DNA of 64,000 bases from Anarhynchus alexandrinus (GCA_008711295.1 VUYV01000046.1:2914617-2978616); one strand, 5' to 3'. Shown: positions 33,706-46,251, counted from the stretch's first letter. Notes: generated from the sequence alone by a model not told the origin. Translations and numbers: made by a program.

Positions 33706-35915
33706 CAAAATTATAATCAAATCCTACAGGTGCCATCCATATATCTATTAGATTTAACAAGGTCAAGAGTTAACATACTTTGAAAATCAGATGTGAGTAA
33801 CAGTGTCATTACCTAGAGGACAGATACTCAGTCACGGTTGCACTTTTGAGGCTGAGGAAGCTAGTAAATGTCATTTTAGACTAGGTGAGATTAAGGGTTT
33901 CCATGAATGCTTACTTTTACTAAGTGAGATGGAGAGAAGAAAAGGTATATTAGCATAAGAAAGCAGCCAGGAGCACCAGGCTATCTGTCTGCCACATACT
34001 GACAGTGCATTGGGACAATATAATGAGTTTTGAGAAGCTCACTGAAGAGCAAGGCACTTAGTATTAGACTTCGAGAAAATGTATGGCAGATGAACAGAAA
34101 ATGAGATGAAGGAGAATAACTGGAAGCCAACATCTACCAATTTTGATGGTAGTGGGAGATAATTAAAGATCAATTAGAAAAACCTGCCAGTTACTTTCAT
34201 GCCAATAATAGTAACAAAAACTGGCAATGGCACGCTGATAATGGCATTTTGATTACCTGCATCCCCACGAGGTCCCTCAGCTTCCAGTGAACCATCAATA
34301 AAGTCCATGGTGATAATTTACATAGGGTGAGTTTGCTTTCCAGGAATTGGTTGTGGTTATGAAGAACAGTCAGGAAAACTATTCTTGCTATGGTTAGATC
34401 TAGAAATGATTACAGTCTCAACCGTTCTGTGTAGCCAGGAGGCACAGCAATATGGAAGGACTTAGAGCCTCTCTCATTGCAGTCTTCCAGGGTGCTAGGC
34501 CAGAAAGAAGAACAGGACAGGCTTGTAGGCCTGTATATGCTTGCCATTAACATATACAGGCTTGTAGGCCTGTATATGTTTGCCATTAACAACTAATGGT
34601 CAGAATACTCCCATGACAGTAACAGCAGTTATATTTGCAGGATGCTTCAGGCAAAGCTTACTTGAACTCACATATAAATACTATCCTACGTGTTCAAACA
34701 ACCTTGAGTTAATTTACCTAAGTTGAAAACACTCCCATAATACCTTTTCTCCAGTGATCTTGCTTAAATTCATATATTACATTTTTGATCCTTGGATCTG
34801 AAAGCTCCTTGAAGAGAAATCAAGGTTTATCTTCATTGTACTAATGCAGAAGGGGGATGAGTTGGGTAAATTCACCGCATTGTTAGTTAAGGCATCATTC
34901 TTGTGACCAAGCATCCTGGCCTTTTTCAAAATCTTTTATGCCTGACCTATCCCTATTTCATATAATTTCAGGAATAGTCATTTCATTGTGGCCTACATAC
35001 TTCATTAGTCTGCAATGCATGCTAAAAGGAAATAATCACAGTTTATATGAAGCACTCATTTTCTCCATCCTGGAGAGGAGACAGCTGTCAAGGAAGGGTT
35101 TTGATAAATCATGAAACCTAACAAATTACAAAGAAAACACATATTAGTTACAAGTTATTGTCATGTAAATAATCCATTTGTTTCATAAATAGTATTCTAA
35201 TTGTCAAAAAGGCAGCATGAAGCACAAACCGATGTGATTAGACAAGATGTAAACAAGAGTATAAAGGATTGATCAAAACCATTTAAAAGTTACTCAGAAT
35301 CTAATAATTTGTGGATGGGTCTTGCTCTGGGAGGAAGTGAAAATAACAAAGAAATGATTCAGAGGGGGAAAATATAATGATCTTTGAATAACAGGATGCT
35401 GAACAAATAATGTGATTTCATGCTAGGGAAAGTAAACAATAGTGAAATGAAAGATGAATTCTCTTAAGAACGATTATAGGGAATAAAAGATGGAGGACAA
35501 AGGAAAAAGCAAATATATTAAATAATTACCATCAGTCAATATAAATGGGGAGAGGGGCGAAGAACAGAGCTTTGCTGAAATGAAGAAATGATTTCCAGAG
35601 AAGAGCCCCTTAGGAACTCCTGAACACACATAGAAAATAAATTATGGTTAGTCACTTTTAAGGTTGTCAAAAAGGTGAATTCCTTTAAGAATGTTACACT
35701 GACAAGTCATGGAATGACTGAAAGCCTTTAAGGGAAATGTAGTTTAAGAAAAATTAAAAATATGGATTGCTGGATTAAAAGGAGAATCATATGGTCTAGA
35801 CAGTCATGGAAAAAGCCAATGGAATAGGTCAGCTAATTAAACTGTTCAAAATGGAGAGGTGGGAATACGAAATGAGATACCACTTCTTTTTCCCAATGGA
35901 AAGCATTTCAGAAAT
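33706..35915. other. Unique AT-rich non-coding sequence
   Basis: A-rich on the plus strand, with no recognised repeat except the 39-bp tandem duplication at 34517-34593. Confidence 0.4.
34517..34593. repeat. 39-bp tandem duplication
   Basis: Two copies of a 39-bp unit beginning ACAGGCTTGTAGGCCTGTAT, the second starting at 34556. They differ by one base in the shared core (TGCTTGCC versus TGTTTGCC). The unit contains the palindrome-like CTTGTAGGCCTG. Confidence 0.9.
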
Positions 35916-36445
35916 TATAGAATCATAGAATCGTTTAGGTTGGTAATACCTTTAAGATCACTGAGTCCAACCATTAACCTAGCACTGCCAAGTCCACCAC
36001 TAAACCATCTCACTAAGCACCACATCTACAAGTCTTTTAAATACCTCCAGGAACAGTGACTCAACCACTTCCCTGGGCAGCCTGTTCCTATGCTTAATAA
36101 CCCTTCCAGTGAAGAAATTTTTCCTAATATCCAGTCTAAACCTCCCCTGGTGCAACTTGTTGATGCCATTTCCTCTTGTCCTATTGCTTGTTACTTGGGA
36201 GAAGAGACTGACCCCCACCTCACTACCCACTCCTTTCAGGTAGTTGAAGAGAACGATAAGGTCTCCCCTCAGCCTCCTTTTCTCCAGGCTGAACAACCCC
36301 AGTTCCCTCAGACACTCCTCATAAGACTTGTGCTCCAGACCTCTCACCAGCTTTGTTGCCCTCCTCTGGACACGCTCCAGCACCCCAATGTCTTTCTTGT
36401 AGTGAGGGGCCCAAAACTGAGGACAGTATTTGAGGTGCGGAATTA
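35916..36445 (-). mobile_element. CR1 LINE 3' fragment (antisense)
   Basis: Tail complement AGAATCATAGAATCG at the left, then the 3' UTR and the last 127 codons of the RT ORF on minus (36000-36383, [22 protein letters not shown]...), open throughout. Truncated near 36440. Moderately young. Confidence 0.92.
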
Positions 36446-37149
36446 TGTAGAAGAATATTTTTTAAAGTACCATTGATTGCATTGATTAACAAATGGAGTG
36501 TTCATGATTAACAATAACATACTTCAGGGTGTTATCTAACATTTATTAGACAGAAAAATATTTTTATTTTTATGATGAGAAAAGAGTACTGGTCTGTATA
36601 CTCAGCGGCTGCCAGCTAAGGTGCAGACTTGCTGCAGGATATGAGATCAGTGATTTAATGTCTCTGTGTGAGACTTTGAATTGACTGGTGTTTGGCCAGA
36701 TCTTGATAGTGAGTTCAGAGAGGCCTGAATTTCATCCATAATTCTCTTCCCTCCTTTTGCAGTAAGCTTTTTGGAACATGGACTGCCTGTTGATATGCAA
36801 AACATAGTAGCTTTTAGCTACTGGTCTTCTGAATGCTACTGAATTCAAATAATTAACCATAGTGAAAATATATAAAACAGTTAATGACGAAAAGGCTGAA
36901 CTGAGCAGGTAGATAGGAAACAGTCTTCTGAATTAAAATTGCTTAAAGAGGCTAAACACAAACAGGACAAAAAAAAAGAATGAGGGAAATGTTGAAAACG
37001 TCCTTTAAATGTGCCTTGAAATATATGGTTCCCAAAGAGAAAATGAAGAGAATGCCATCTTAGTGTGCTATGGGAGGCTACTATAACTCTTCAGAGGTGG
37101 TATTATTGCTGTGAAAGGCACTTGTTATACCTCACCCAGAGCACCTTCT

Positions 37150-37345
37150 GCAGCTTTTGTTGCAATACCTCAGCAAGAACATAATTGCCCTTGAGCTAGT
37201 AAGAAGCAAAGCAGCAAGAATAATATCCTTTGAGATGTGTCATAGAGAAAGGTTAAAGGAGTTTGGTCTAGTGCAGCATAAGAAAAGATTTTGTAACAAA
37301 TTAATTGAAGTTGCTGGGGCTATTAACAAGCTACCAACCATAATT
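37150..37345 (+). mobile_element. Ancient CR1/L3-like RT fragment
   Basis: The plus-strand frame reads LELVRSKAARIISFEMCHRE then RLKEFGLVQHKKR, which is recognisable as a worn version of the CR1-type RT C-terminal motif seen in young copies here as [33 protein letters not shown]. No 3' tail is left. If correct, this is a much older insertion than the others. Confidence 0.45.
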
Positions 37346-38124
37346 TGAGAACAGAAAATCACAAAAATAAAGCTTATCAGAATGGCTTAATTTTAATACT
37401 GAGTCTGCTAAAGCACACAACACACAATAGACCAGATGCTCATCTGGGGAAGCTTGAGGTCTGGCTATGAATTCCATCAAATTACTCTAATTTACACCTG
37501 CTGAGGATCTGTCTTGCAATTAATTTGCCCTCAGAACATTCTTATTCATATTAAACTTTTTCATTTTAGTAAGTCTAATAACTTACTAAAATAGATAAAT
37601 AATTCTTTCAGAGTGACAGACAGTGAATATCAAGAGAGTTTTTCTTTTCTTTTGTTTTGTTTTATTTCTCTCTGGGTGTCATGTTTTCTTTTCTCCTTCT
37701 TTCATTCAAAGTCTGCTAAGCAGTAGACTAGAGACAGATCAGAATAAGGTTCTTTGATCAATCAGGTTTTAGACAGAAGTTGTGGGAAGACTTTTTTCCT
37801 CTCCATGACACAGTTCAGGCATTTTGGGATCTTCTCAATGTCAAGTTTAATTTCATTTATTTCTTTATTGTACTGAAGTACTTGCCTGGGGGAAAATACT
37901 TACTTTGGAAAGATGCTGCCCCTTAGATCGCATATTAAACTTCCCGTTTACTTGACATGTTTTCAAAACTTGAGGTTAATCTAGGCTGACATACACTTAG
38001 TAATGAAATAAGGCCTGCAGTTTCACAATATTGTGTCTGCAAGTGGTTAAACTTGATGGAAAACCTCTCCATAATGTATAATTTGGAAAAGTTGTGGTAT
38101 AATAAAAATTTCATTCCTTTTCAG

Positions 38125-38295
38125 AGAACATCCTTGGGTAGACCTGGACCTGGACCAACTCTCAGGTGTTCTTTTCCACTGATTCTAAGTCCTGAACTGA
38201 ATGGAAGCCAAGAAAGTAAAAAATTGTTGAAAAAGAACAAAATACCATGGAAGCTACCCATGATTACACTAGAAGCAAACAAAGAGAGACAATAC
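38125..38295 (+). CDS. Weak exon-like segment, unidentified
   Basis: The acceptor TTCATTCCTTTTCAG ends at 38124 and is followed by exactly 57 open codons (RTSLGRPGPGPTLRCSFPLI...), phase 0 at both ends, then a poor donor AATAC|GTACAT. The peptide is not recognised. The weak donor and the absence of partner exons keep confidence low. Confidence 0.15.
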
Positions 38296-39332
38296 GTACA
38301 TTAAAATTCAACAAGAACCTCAAAAGTCATTCTGTGAGCGGTGAAACTGACTGACCTTTCTTTCAAATGACCTTGTGTGAATTAGTTGATCATGTACATG
38401 GTTTCTGTTATTTCTAACCAGAACTGGCTATGAACTCTCATCAAATTCTAATAAAAATGAGTCAAAGGAAGCATTTGGGCCTATAAAGGCAGTCTCTGTA
38501 TACTGTAAAGAGTGTACCATGTGTCGTGGCATATGTTTATTGATGATAGCTCAGAACTCATGCTCCTCTAGGCTACTGGAGGTCAGCACACTCCCAGTGC
38601 CCTGGCATTTATATTACAGGTGAAAAACAAACACTTCACTGGTCATTTAATTTAGTGGAACAGTTACTGAAGCTCTGCAGGCCATATAATCCAAGACATT
38701 CCCAAATCCCTTTGTCACTCTTCTAGACAAACACAGTAGTCATCATTACTATTTGCTATCTCCAGCAAAGTTACAGCCTGACACACTGATCAAATTTAGG
38801 ATCTCATTGTGGAGCTCCAGAGCTGGTAGAAGATCATCCCTGCTCTGGTGGGTAAGCTTTGGCTAAGGGCCAAACTCCAACCCAGCCACTCGCTCACTCA
38901 CCCTGCTCAACAGAACAGCGGGGATCCTAAACGCTCCACTGTTTTACTGTGAGGACAACTTTATGCATGATGGTGACATTTTTAGAGAAGTTTTGGGTCC
39001 AGAAAGACAATAGATTGACACTTACTGGTCTGAGGAGACAGTCTACTTTTAGCACTTTGACTTTGTGCTAAAGGCGATTTTGACACCAATAATATTGCTA
39101 TATTCCAAAGTAACATCAGACTGTAAAAGCAGCAGTGCTGGGTTAGACTTCATTGGTACTGATCTCTGACAGTATGAGATATTTTGGGAAAACTGTAAGG
39201 CAGCAGCATCCATCCACCCTTGAAAGGTTTCCCATCATCCAACCATTTACAACTTTGGGATTTGCTATGTTAGAAATTCTATCTACATCTTTGTTGATAC
39301 TACTTTCAATGAGCTCCTCTCTGTAACACAGT

Positions 39333-40197
39333 TGTGGTGGGCTCAGCTTGGCTGGCTGCCAGATGCTCACTCAGCTGCGCTCTCCCTGCTCCTCCTCAGC
39401 AGGATGAGGGAGAAAACAGGATGGAAAAGCTTGTGGATGAAGATAAGGAGAGGGAAATCATTCGCCAATTACTGTCACAGGCAAAATAGTCTCGACTTGG
39501 GGGAAATTAATTTCATTTGTTGCCAATTGAAATAGATTCAGGTAGTGAGAAACAAAGACAAAAAATTAAACCAACACTTTTTCCACCCTCATCTTTCCTA
39601 TTCCCGCTTTCCCCCCTCCCCTCCTTCCCTCTCCCCACCCCGGGGGGCGCAGGGGTGGGATGGGGGCTGCGGTCAGTCCCTGGCAGCCCCTCTGGGCCGC
39701 TCCTCCCTCCTCCCCCCTCTCCCTGCTCCAGCGCGGGCCCTGCCCCGGGCTGCAGTCCTTCAGGGACAACCTGCTCCCGCCGGGGCTCTCCACGGCCGCA
39801 GCTCCTGCAGGAAATATCCCCCCGCTGCGGCCTGGGGCCCTCCCCGGGCTGCAGGCTGGGTCTCTGCTCCAGCGGGGTCTCTGCAGGGCTGCAGGGGATC
39901 CCTGCTCCGGGCCTGCAGCACCTCCTGCCCTCCTCCTCCTCCGCCCTCGGGCTCCCTCTGCTGCTGCTCCCTCCTGGGCTTCCTCCTCCTCTGCCTGGGC
40001 CGCCTTCGGCCCTGCCGCAAACCTCTTTTCCCCCCGCTGGGCGCCCCCAGCTTGGCTGAGGGGCTCAGCTGTGTCCTGCGGTGGGGCCGTTGGAGCCGGC
40101 TGGCACCGGCTGGCACCGCCTGTGTCCGCCACGGGGCAGCCCCGGCACCTCCGCACACAGGCCGCCCCGCAGACCCACTGCTGACCCCTGGGCACTG
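39333..40197 (-). mobile_element. CpG-rich LTR related to the 21804 LTR
   Basis: It begins TGTGGTGGGCTCAGC and shares blocks with the LTR at 21804: GGATGAAGATAAGGAGAGGG, ATTACTGTCACAGGCAAAATAG, GGGGAAATTAATTT, and the CTGCTCCAGCG minisatellite motif. From about 39600 on it is very GC- and CpG-rich. Flanks ACAGT (39328-39332) and ACAGC (40198-40202) are a possible 4/5 target duplication, but the right end lacks a clear CA, so the end is approximate. Several overlapping long open frames on both strands (39517-40233) result from the stop-poor GC-rich text. Confidence 0.75.
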
Positions 40198-43100
40198 ACA
40201 GCCTGGATACTGAAACTGAGAATTAACAATCAAATGTAAATTTAGTCATTTTGAAAGAAAACCAGACAGATTTGGGCATGAAGGTAGAATGTTGTCGGAA
40301 GAAACAAAGACGTGTGACAAGAAAGGTAAATACACGTGCAGAAGCCTGAACCCAGGTAAGTGTTCAGATGATGACATTTTACTTTCATTAAACAAGACAC
40401 TCACCCATTAGAACTGACATGTTACCTTAGCTGAAGGGATACTAGATGATAAGAAATAAAGATCAAATTTAGGTTGTTGTGGGGTTTTTACTTTTGACTC
40501 ATCTGAGGCTTAACTCGTTACATTGAGGATGAGATGCAGTCATGTGTTTACCTACAGCCAAATCCACACCGTCTGACCTGGAGTTTAAATAATGCACTTG
40601 ATTGGTGCTGTCAGTTACGGGTGGAGACAAAAATACCCTCATTTCTTGCCTCAGTTAAATACACTCCTGACACCTTGTTTAGTGCTGTGAATGGATTTAG
40701 ATTTATATACCATATAGCATGTGAGCGGGAGGAAGAGTTTGCCCCTCAAAGGAGCACTCCTTTTTTGCTCATTGACTAGCAATTGCAGCTTACTTTTGAC
40801 TTAAGTGGAGTTATATGATTTACCTTTCTCCTACAGCCTTTTCTCCTTATCAGTGAGAAAATCACACAACAGCTGCTTCTTTCAAAATAGACTGGGGGGG
40901 GGAGGAAAAACTAAAAAAAAAAAAAAAACAAACAAAAAAGAGGCTAAATCAAAGATAAACACTTCCACAAATGACCTTTCACATCTTGTACCCAATTTGA
41001 AATGTTTCCTTTTCTCAAAAATGAAACTAGTGATGCAGATGGAAAACAAATGAATCCACTGGGTTTGAATACTCACAGGCAACAATGAGGAAGACTCGAT
41101 TTTTCTTTTTTCTCTGGGTGCTGCTGCACAGACTAACCATGCATCACTAATCGTATTTACAGAGCTGATGTGCTCAAAGGACGTACTGTTGGGAAGCAGT
41201 GTGTAGGGAATATGACCTTATGCTTTCTGCATTTCAAGGAAATGCTGCAACAGGTGGTGAGAAATGCAGATGAAATTGGAAGAATTCTATTAGTAGTGGT
41301 GGCAAAATGAAGATAGCTTTTAAATGTGTACCAGCTAAGGGAAATAATCACTTGGAGTTAATTGACTCCAGTTGAAGACCTGGGGCATATGTTTTGATTG
41401 GTTCACAGCATATTTTATTTTTTTTTAAGTTCCTTCCAGTTTCTTCACCATTTTGCAGACACAAATAAATCTGAAAACACAATGATTTCTATATTCTTTG
41501 TATTAGACCTTAGACAAAAATGATACATTCTAGCCATTACAAGGGGCAATGGATCTAGGGTCTCAAATTTGAGATAATTAAAGTTTCCTGATTTTCAGGA
41601 AGCTTTTTTTTTTTTTGTTAGTTTGTTTTTTGTTTTTCTTTTGTTTTGTTTTAATTATGTCTTCTGGAATATCATATATTTCACACAAAAAGCCATGTAT
41701 ACATAGTCTTTGTGATTTTCCTAAAATCTTGTCCATCTAAAAGTATTTCTAATCATTCTTATTTGCTGGATATAGTGATGAAGGGAATGAAGAACCTTTC
41801 ACACCAAAATGAATCTACGACGTAATGCTCAAAAGGATTAGGCAGTTAGTAAGGTATAAGGACACTGACAGAATGTCCTGGTTTGAGGACCAAACCACGA
41901 CACAGAAGTAGCCATATAACATCCCTATATATACCCCAAATGTACACAGACACACATGGTCACATAACTAGTTAGAGCATTCTCATGGCAGATGATTACA
42001 GACAAGTGACTTTATATATAAATCAGAATAACTGACTTTGTAGCCTTCACATGTATGTGCAGAAACCTTTCTACACATTCAAACCAATTTTTTTGTGTAA
42101 GCCCCATTTCTGTTGCCTGGAAGATAAAGCAGTTTAGAAGTTTAGAAGACACATTTAAATGTGCCTTCATCTAGTTTTTTTCATAGTCACATTCTTTTCT
42201 CTTCTTTTCTCAATTGATCTTCATCCTGACCTTGACTTGTCTTGTACCATTGTGCTAGGACCAAAATGGATATTTAATTATGGAAGAGAGAGATTCCATA
42301 CCTATCGTGGGACCTCTGAGCTAACTTCAGAGGGGAATTAAGGTCAGTACTGCAGTGTTTGATTTTAGTGGTTTGTCAGAGGACAGGATCTACAGCCTGG
42401 TGTTATCACCTGTCTAGGCTTTTAAGAGTATAATCTATAAAAGCCATAATACTGGCCCTGGAAAGCATCTAAGATGGTTAATTGAAGATACTAGCAGCAG
42501 GATGATGCTTCTCAGGAATTTTGCTGCATCTTTCCCCTTACAATCTACCATCCTGGTGAAGCAGATAATTCAACCAGGCCACTTCTTAATCAAGACAGCA
42601 ATGTTGGTCCTTCTCTTTCACCCAGTAGCCAGTCATTAAAAAATACTCATCTAGAATATATGAAACCCTGAATCAACTCTGCCCTCTGATTTAAAGCAGG
42701 TAATTTGAATCCCAATATCCAGCATCCCAGCTGAACACATAGACCATTTGATCAGACAGTATGCCCAGGTATTACTTCCACAATATCTAGCCACGTTTAA
42801 AAAGTCAAGCATAAATTGGGCTACTTGCAAAACAAAAGGAGTCTGAGTGTCTAATTCAATGGCAGTGAAACTCATAGAGAAAAGACAAATACAATCCTGA
42901 GCTTTGCCTGAAAGTGTTTGCACTCAAATAGCCTATGAAAATTTACTTGAGACCATACGTGGTCATTCAGATATCAGACTTTCCTGTAAATTTTTGTTGA
43001 AGCTGTTTCAGTTTTAGTAAGTTAATATTCACCAGCTGAGACTGCCAGAAACCATAACAGCAATCATTTAAGACAGAAGTTCTTAAACATGTTCTTAAAC

Positions 43101-43645
43101 ATGTGAGTAGCAGAAGATTATTATTTGTTCATCTATGTATTTTTACAAAGTAGGGTGTTTTCATCAGGACACAAATGGGAACAATATACCCTCAAATACC
43201 TTATACTCTAATTGTTTGTGCATTTGCTTAAGAAGGGTAGGTTTGATATAGGTTAGACAGAAAGACAGAACTTAAGCTTTTCCATTTCTAGAAGAATATT
43301 TCACTACTTGACTAAAAGGCAGAGAGTTATTTTCTCATCTAGCTGTCTTCTGCAGGAAATTACTGCCTTTCTCTCCTTTTTTAGAAAAGGGTTTATCTAT
43401 TTAATTTCAAGAGAAAGATCAGTTTATGAATCTTGAGAAGACTAAGCTATTTGGAAGTTCAAAGCCTGCTTCCCTCAGAGAGCATTACTAAAATTTTTGT
43501 CTTCTGAAAAGCATGAGTTGGGACTCATACCTTTCCTCTGGCACTGTATAGGAGACCTTGGCTACAGATCACTAATTCCCCTTCCCAAGAAAAAGCTTTA
43601 ATCCTTACTGCAAGTGAAACCTGAAGTGTCCTTCCTTTAGGGCCA
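40198..43645. other. Mostly unique non-coding sequence
   Basis: AT-rich DNA with an A-run (40915-40928), T-runs near 41606 and the 29-bp LTR-like insertion at 41874. A short direct repeat TTCTTAAACATG occurs twice at 43080-43103. No gene recognised. Confidence 0.4.
41874..41902. mobile_element. 29-bp 'minimal LTR' with target duplication
   Basis: TGTCCTGGTTTG, then AGGAC, then CAAACCACGACA: two 12-bp arms that are inverted repeats with 11/12 match around a 5-nt centre. Termini are TG...CA. Flanked by a perfect 5-bp duplication CAGAA (41869-41873 and 41903-41907). The left arm equals the start of the LTRs at 5290 and 10418 (minus strand), and the right arm resembles the reverse complement of the TGTTGTGGTTTA terminus of the LTR at 31603. 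Confidence 0.7.
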
Positions 43646-44098
43646 CACAGATGATCAGAGGGCTGGAGCACCTTTCCTATGAGGACAGGCTGAGAGAGTT
43701 GGGGGTGTTCAGGCTGGAGAAGAGAAGGCTCCAGAGAGACATTTTTGCAGCCTTCCAGTACCTAAAGGGAGCCTACAGGAAAGCTGGGGATGGACTTTTG
43801 ACAAGGGCGTGTAGTGATAGGACGAGGGGGAATGGCTTTAAACTGGAAGAGGGCAGGTTTAGATTGAACATTAGGAAGAAGTTTTTCAGTTTGAGGGTGG
43901 TAAGGCACTGGAACAGGTTGCCCAGAGAAGTTGTGTAAGCTCCATCCCTGGAGGTGTTCAAGGCCAGGCTGGATGGGGCTTTGAACAACCTGTGGGAGGT
44001 AGGAATTGTCCCTGCCCATGGCAGGGGGGTTGGAACTAGATGATCTTCAAGGTCCTTTCCAACCTAAACCATTCTATGATTCTAGGATTCTATGATTC
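43646..44098 (+). mobile_element. CR1 LINE 3' fragment
   Basis: The RT C-terminal frame 43651-43938 ([20 protein letters not shown]...) is followed by the 3' UTR with GCCCATGGCAGGGGGGTTGGAACTAGATGATC and the tail ATTCTATGATTCTAGGATTCTATGATTC. One in-frame stop replaces the codon after REVV. It is the ATTCTATG-tailed type. Confidence 0.93.
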
Positions 44099-44599
44099 TT
44101 CTTTTTTCTTTTTCTTTGAATGGTACCATGAACTCATCTAACATTCAATGGGAAATGCATGCTTTGAAGGATGGATACTAATGTGTTACACCTTTTAACA
44201 AATGTGAACTTTTGCTGAAATATTTCAACACTAGAAGGATATGAAAGCTTTTTATTGACTCAGGTGGACTTTTAATTTCACCACAGGTGTTTCAGAGTTG
44301 AAAACTTCTAAGAAGCATTTTGGAAAGTTGACATCCAACAAAAATCGATGAGTTTATAGGTGGTCTCAAACAAGAATCGCATCCAATCAATTTTTCATCT
44401 TGCATAAGGTTTTCAGGCCACTCATTAAGCTATTCTAGGCATATTGAAAAGATATTGATCTTTACTGAATGTGTAAACAAATCCCTTGAATGTTGCTGTA
44501 TTGAGCACTCACAAACTCTATAGATAGATTCAGGAAAATAGAAAGTAATATACAGTTCTAGCATGCAGGCTTGCAATACCAGGTTCACCTTACAGAACA

Positions 44600-44705
44600 C
44601 AATTCTCTGTCACAAGGGCACATTGTTGGCTCATGTTGTACTTGGTGTCCACCAGGACCCCCAGATCCTTTTCTGCAATGCTAGAACTTGTAGTTACTCA
44701 GTCCC
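44600..44705 (-). mobile_element. Short CR1 fragment (antisense)
   Basis: The plus-strand text GGGCACATTGTTGGCTCATGTTG...GTCCACCAGGACCCCCAGATCCTTTTCTGCA is the complement of the CR1 RT C-terminal segment seen at 200-260 and 63520-63580. Both ends are truncated. Confidence 0.7.
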
Positions 44706-44996
44706 AGGAATCAAAGGTAGTTGAATATGACATTTGCAGTAATGCTTTCCAGTGGATCTTCAGAAAAACAGTGATTCTTGCAGGCTTAGACAGACATTAA
44801 GTTTGACATCCCCAGGCTTTTCAACTTTACTCAATGATTTCTGCATCAATTCCATTGATTACTACTTGCCATTTATGTAGAATGGCATTCCCAGTGCATC
44901 AAGAAGCTTCAAAGGATGGAGAATACACCAGCTTCTCACAAAATTGTTGAATTTATTAATGGACTTCAATAATAATACTTTTTCATGCTACAAAAC

Positions 44997-45183
44997 TTAC
45001 TCATATGAGTTTCCATTATTCGTAAGAAACATACAAGTGGACTATGCACATGACGCAAGAATATTTTAGCTATATGTGAATTTGCTTATTTACTCATATG
45101 AGTTTCCATTATTCGTAAGAAACATACAAGTGGACTATGCACATGACGCAAGAATATTTTAGCTATATGTGAATTTGCTTATT
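44997..45183. repeat. Perfect 93-bp tandem duplication
   Basis: The 93-bp unit starting TTACTCATATGAGTTTCC occurs twice head to tail (44997-45089 and 45090-45182) with no difference between the copies. It is outside any recognised repeat. Identity implies a very recent duplication, a polymorphism, or an assembly overlap error. Confidence 0.97.
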
Positions 45184-46059
45184 ATGGTTTGTTTAATATT
45201 TTTTAAAAGCCTCCAATAATAATAGATGAATGTACATTTCTAAGTAATCAACGATTCAGTGATCAATAATTCTCACATTATTATGATAAGGACATTTAGT
45301 TTTCCTCCAACATTTTTTTGGCAGTGGATCTTGAAATATTTTGCAATGGAGTCTAAAATTATTTAATCCATGTAAATTGCAAGATATACAGCACAGAAAA
45401 CAAATACAGTGGTGACACTTAGAAAAAGTTGAAGATGGATGAACCTAAGCACTTCTGCTTCCTTTTTTTTCCCAACATACCAAAAAAAGAGTGAGCAGTT
45501 CCTTTGATATTTCCATAGGATAGAAAATTCAAGTTCAATTTCCCTAAGTCCTCTTTCTATTTCTTACTAGCTTTGGAAGTCCAAAAACCTCTTTGATTTT
45601 GAACTTTGAAAGTGTTGCCTAATTATTCCAAAGAGCTACTTGTTCTCAACGCCTGCTTCTTCTCCAACCCCTGATTGTTGATGTTGACAGACACTATCTT
45701 CCCTCATGGAGTACCTTTACCTGTTGCTGTAAATCACAGTATCAACTTCTCTTTCCCCTAAACATAGAGATGTACTGCAACTGAGAAGATGAGAAGGGAG
45801 AGGAAATTTTCTGTGACTTTGGTGCCACAGTAGAAATCTTGTACAGACCACGTTGATGGGACCTGCTGATTTCTACTTTGACCGCCTTAAAGGTTGCCTA
45901 GTGTTTTGTAGACCTTGTCTCTGAAGGCTTTTCACTCACGTCACCTCCAATGCACATACTGTAGTGACTGCCTTAATAAGTTGATGTTTCATAAAAGTCA
46001 CTTATGTAAAGAAAAAGCCTGTACATTGCTCACAAAGTTCTTCCTTCAACCAACCTTAC

Positions 46060-46251
46060 AGCCTCCACGTCAATAAGGAAGGGAACAATCACACAAAGTA
46101 AAGAGCAAAGGATTTCTGATAAGAATTGCGTAGTACTGGGGCTGATTGACTCTCTCTGACACCTTAAAGCATCCTGCATCAGGTAATGCCTTTCCTGAAG
46201 CCACTGCTGGGTCTGGTTGATAAGGGTACTTGAAATGCTGAAAGCTGTGAT
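46060..46251 (-). CDS. Exon-like segment, unidentified (64 codons)
   Basis: On the minus strand a pyrimidine-rich acceptor (TTCTTTTGACCCTTTTTAACAAG) precedes 192 open bases, exactly 64 codons, ending GCT|GTAAGG. The peptide begins ITAFSISSTLINQTQQWLQE, which looks helical and vaguely spectrin-repeat-like, and ends with a hydrophobic run (ILCSLLCVIVPFLI). Phase is 0 at both ends. It lies 88 bp downstream of another phase-0 segment (46340-46408) with consensus splice sites, so the two would join in frame. I do not recognise the protein. It could equally be a lncRNA or a pseudogene. Confidence 0.3.

Larger units (their letters stand above)
36446..39332. other. Mostly unique non-coding sequence
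   Basis: AT-rich DNA. It holds an old CR1-like piece (37150-37345) and a weak exon-like segment (38125-38295). Confidence 0.4.

Noticed and set aside
39517..40233. Five overlapping open frames of 157-217 codons
   Set aside because: They are stop-poor because of very GC-rich LTR sequence; all frames are open at once and the products are proline/alanine/glycine-rich without motifs.
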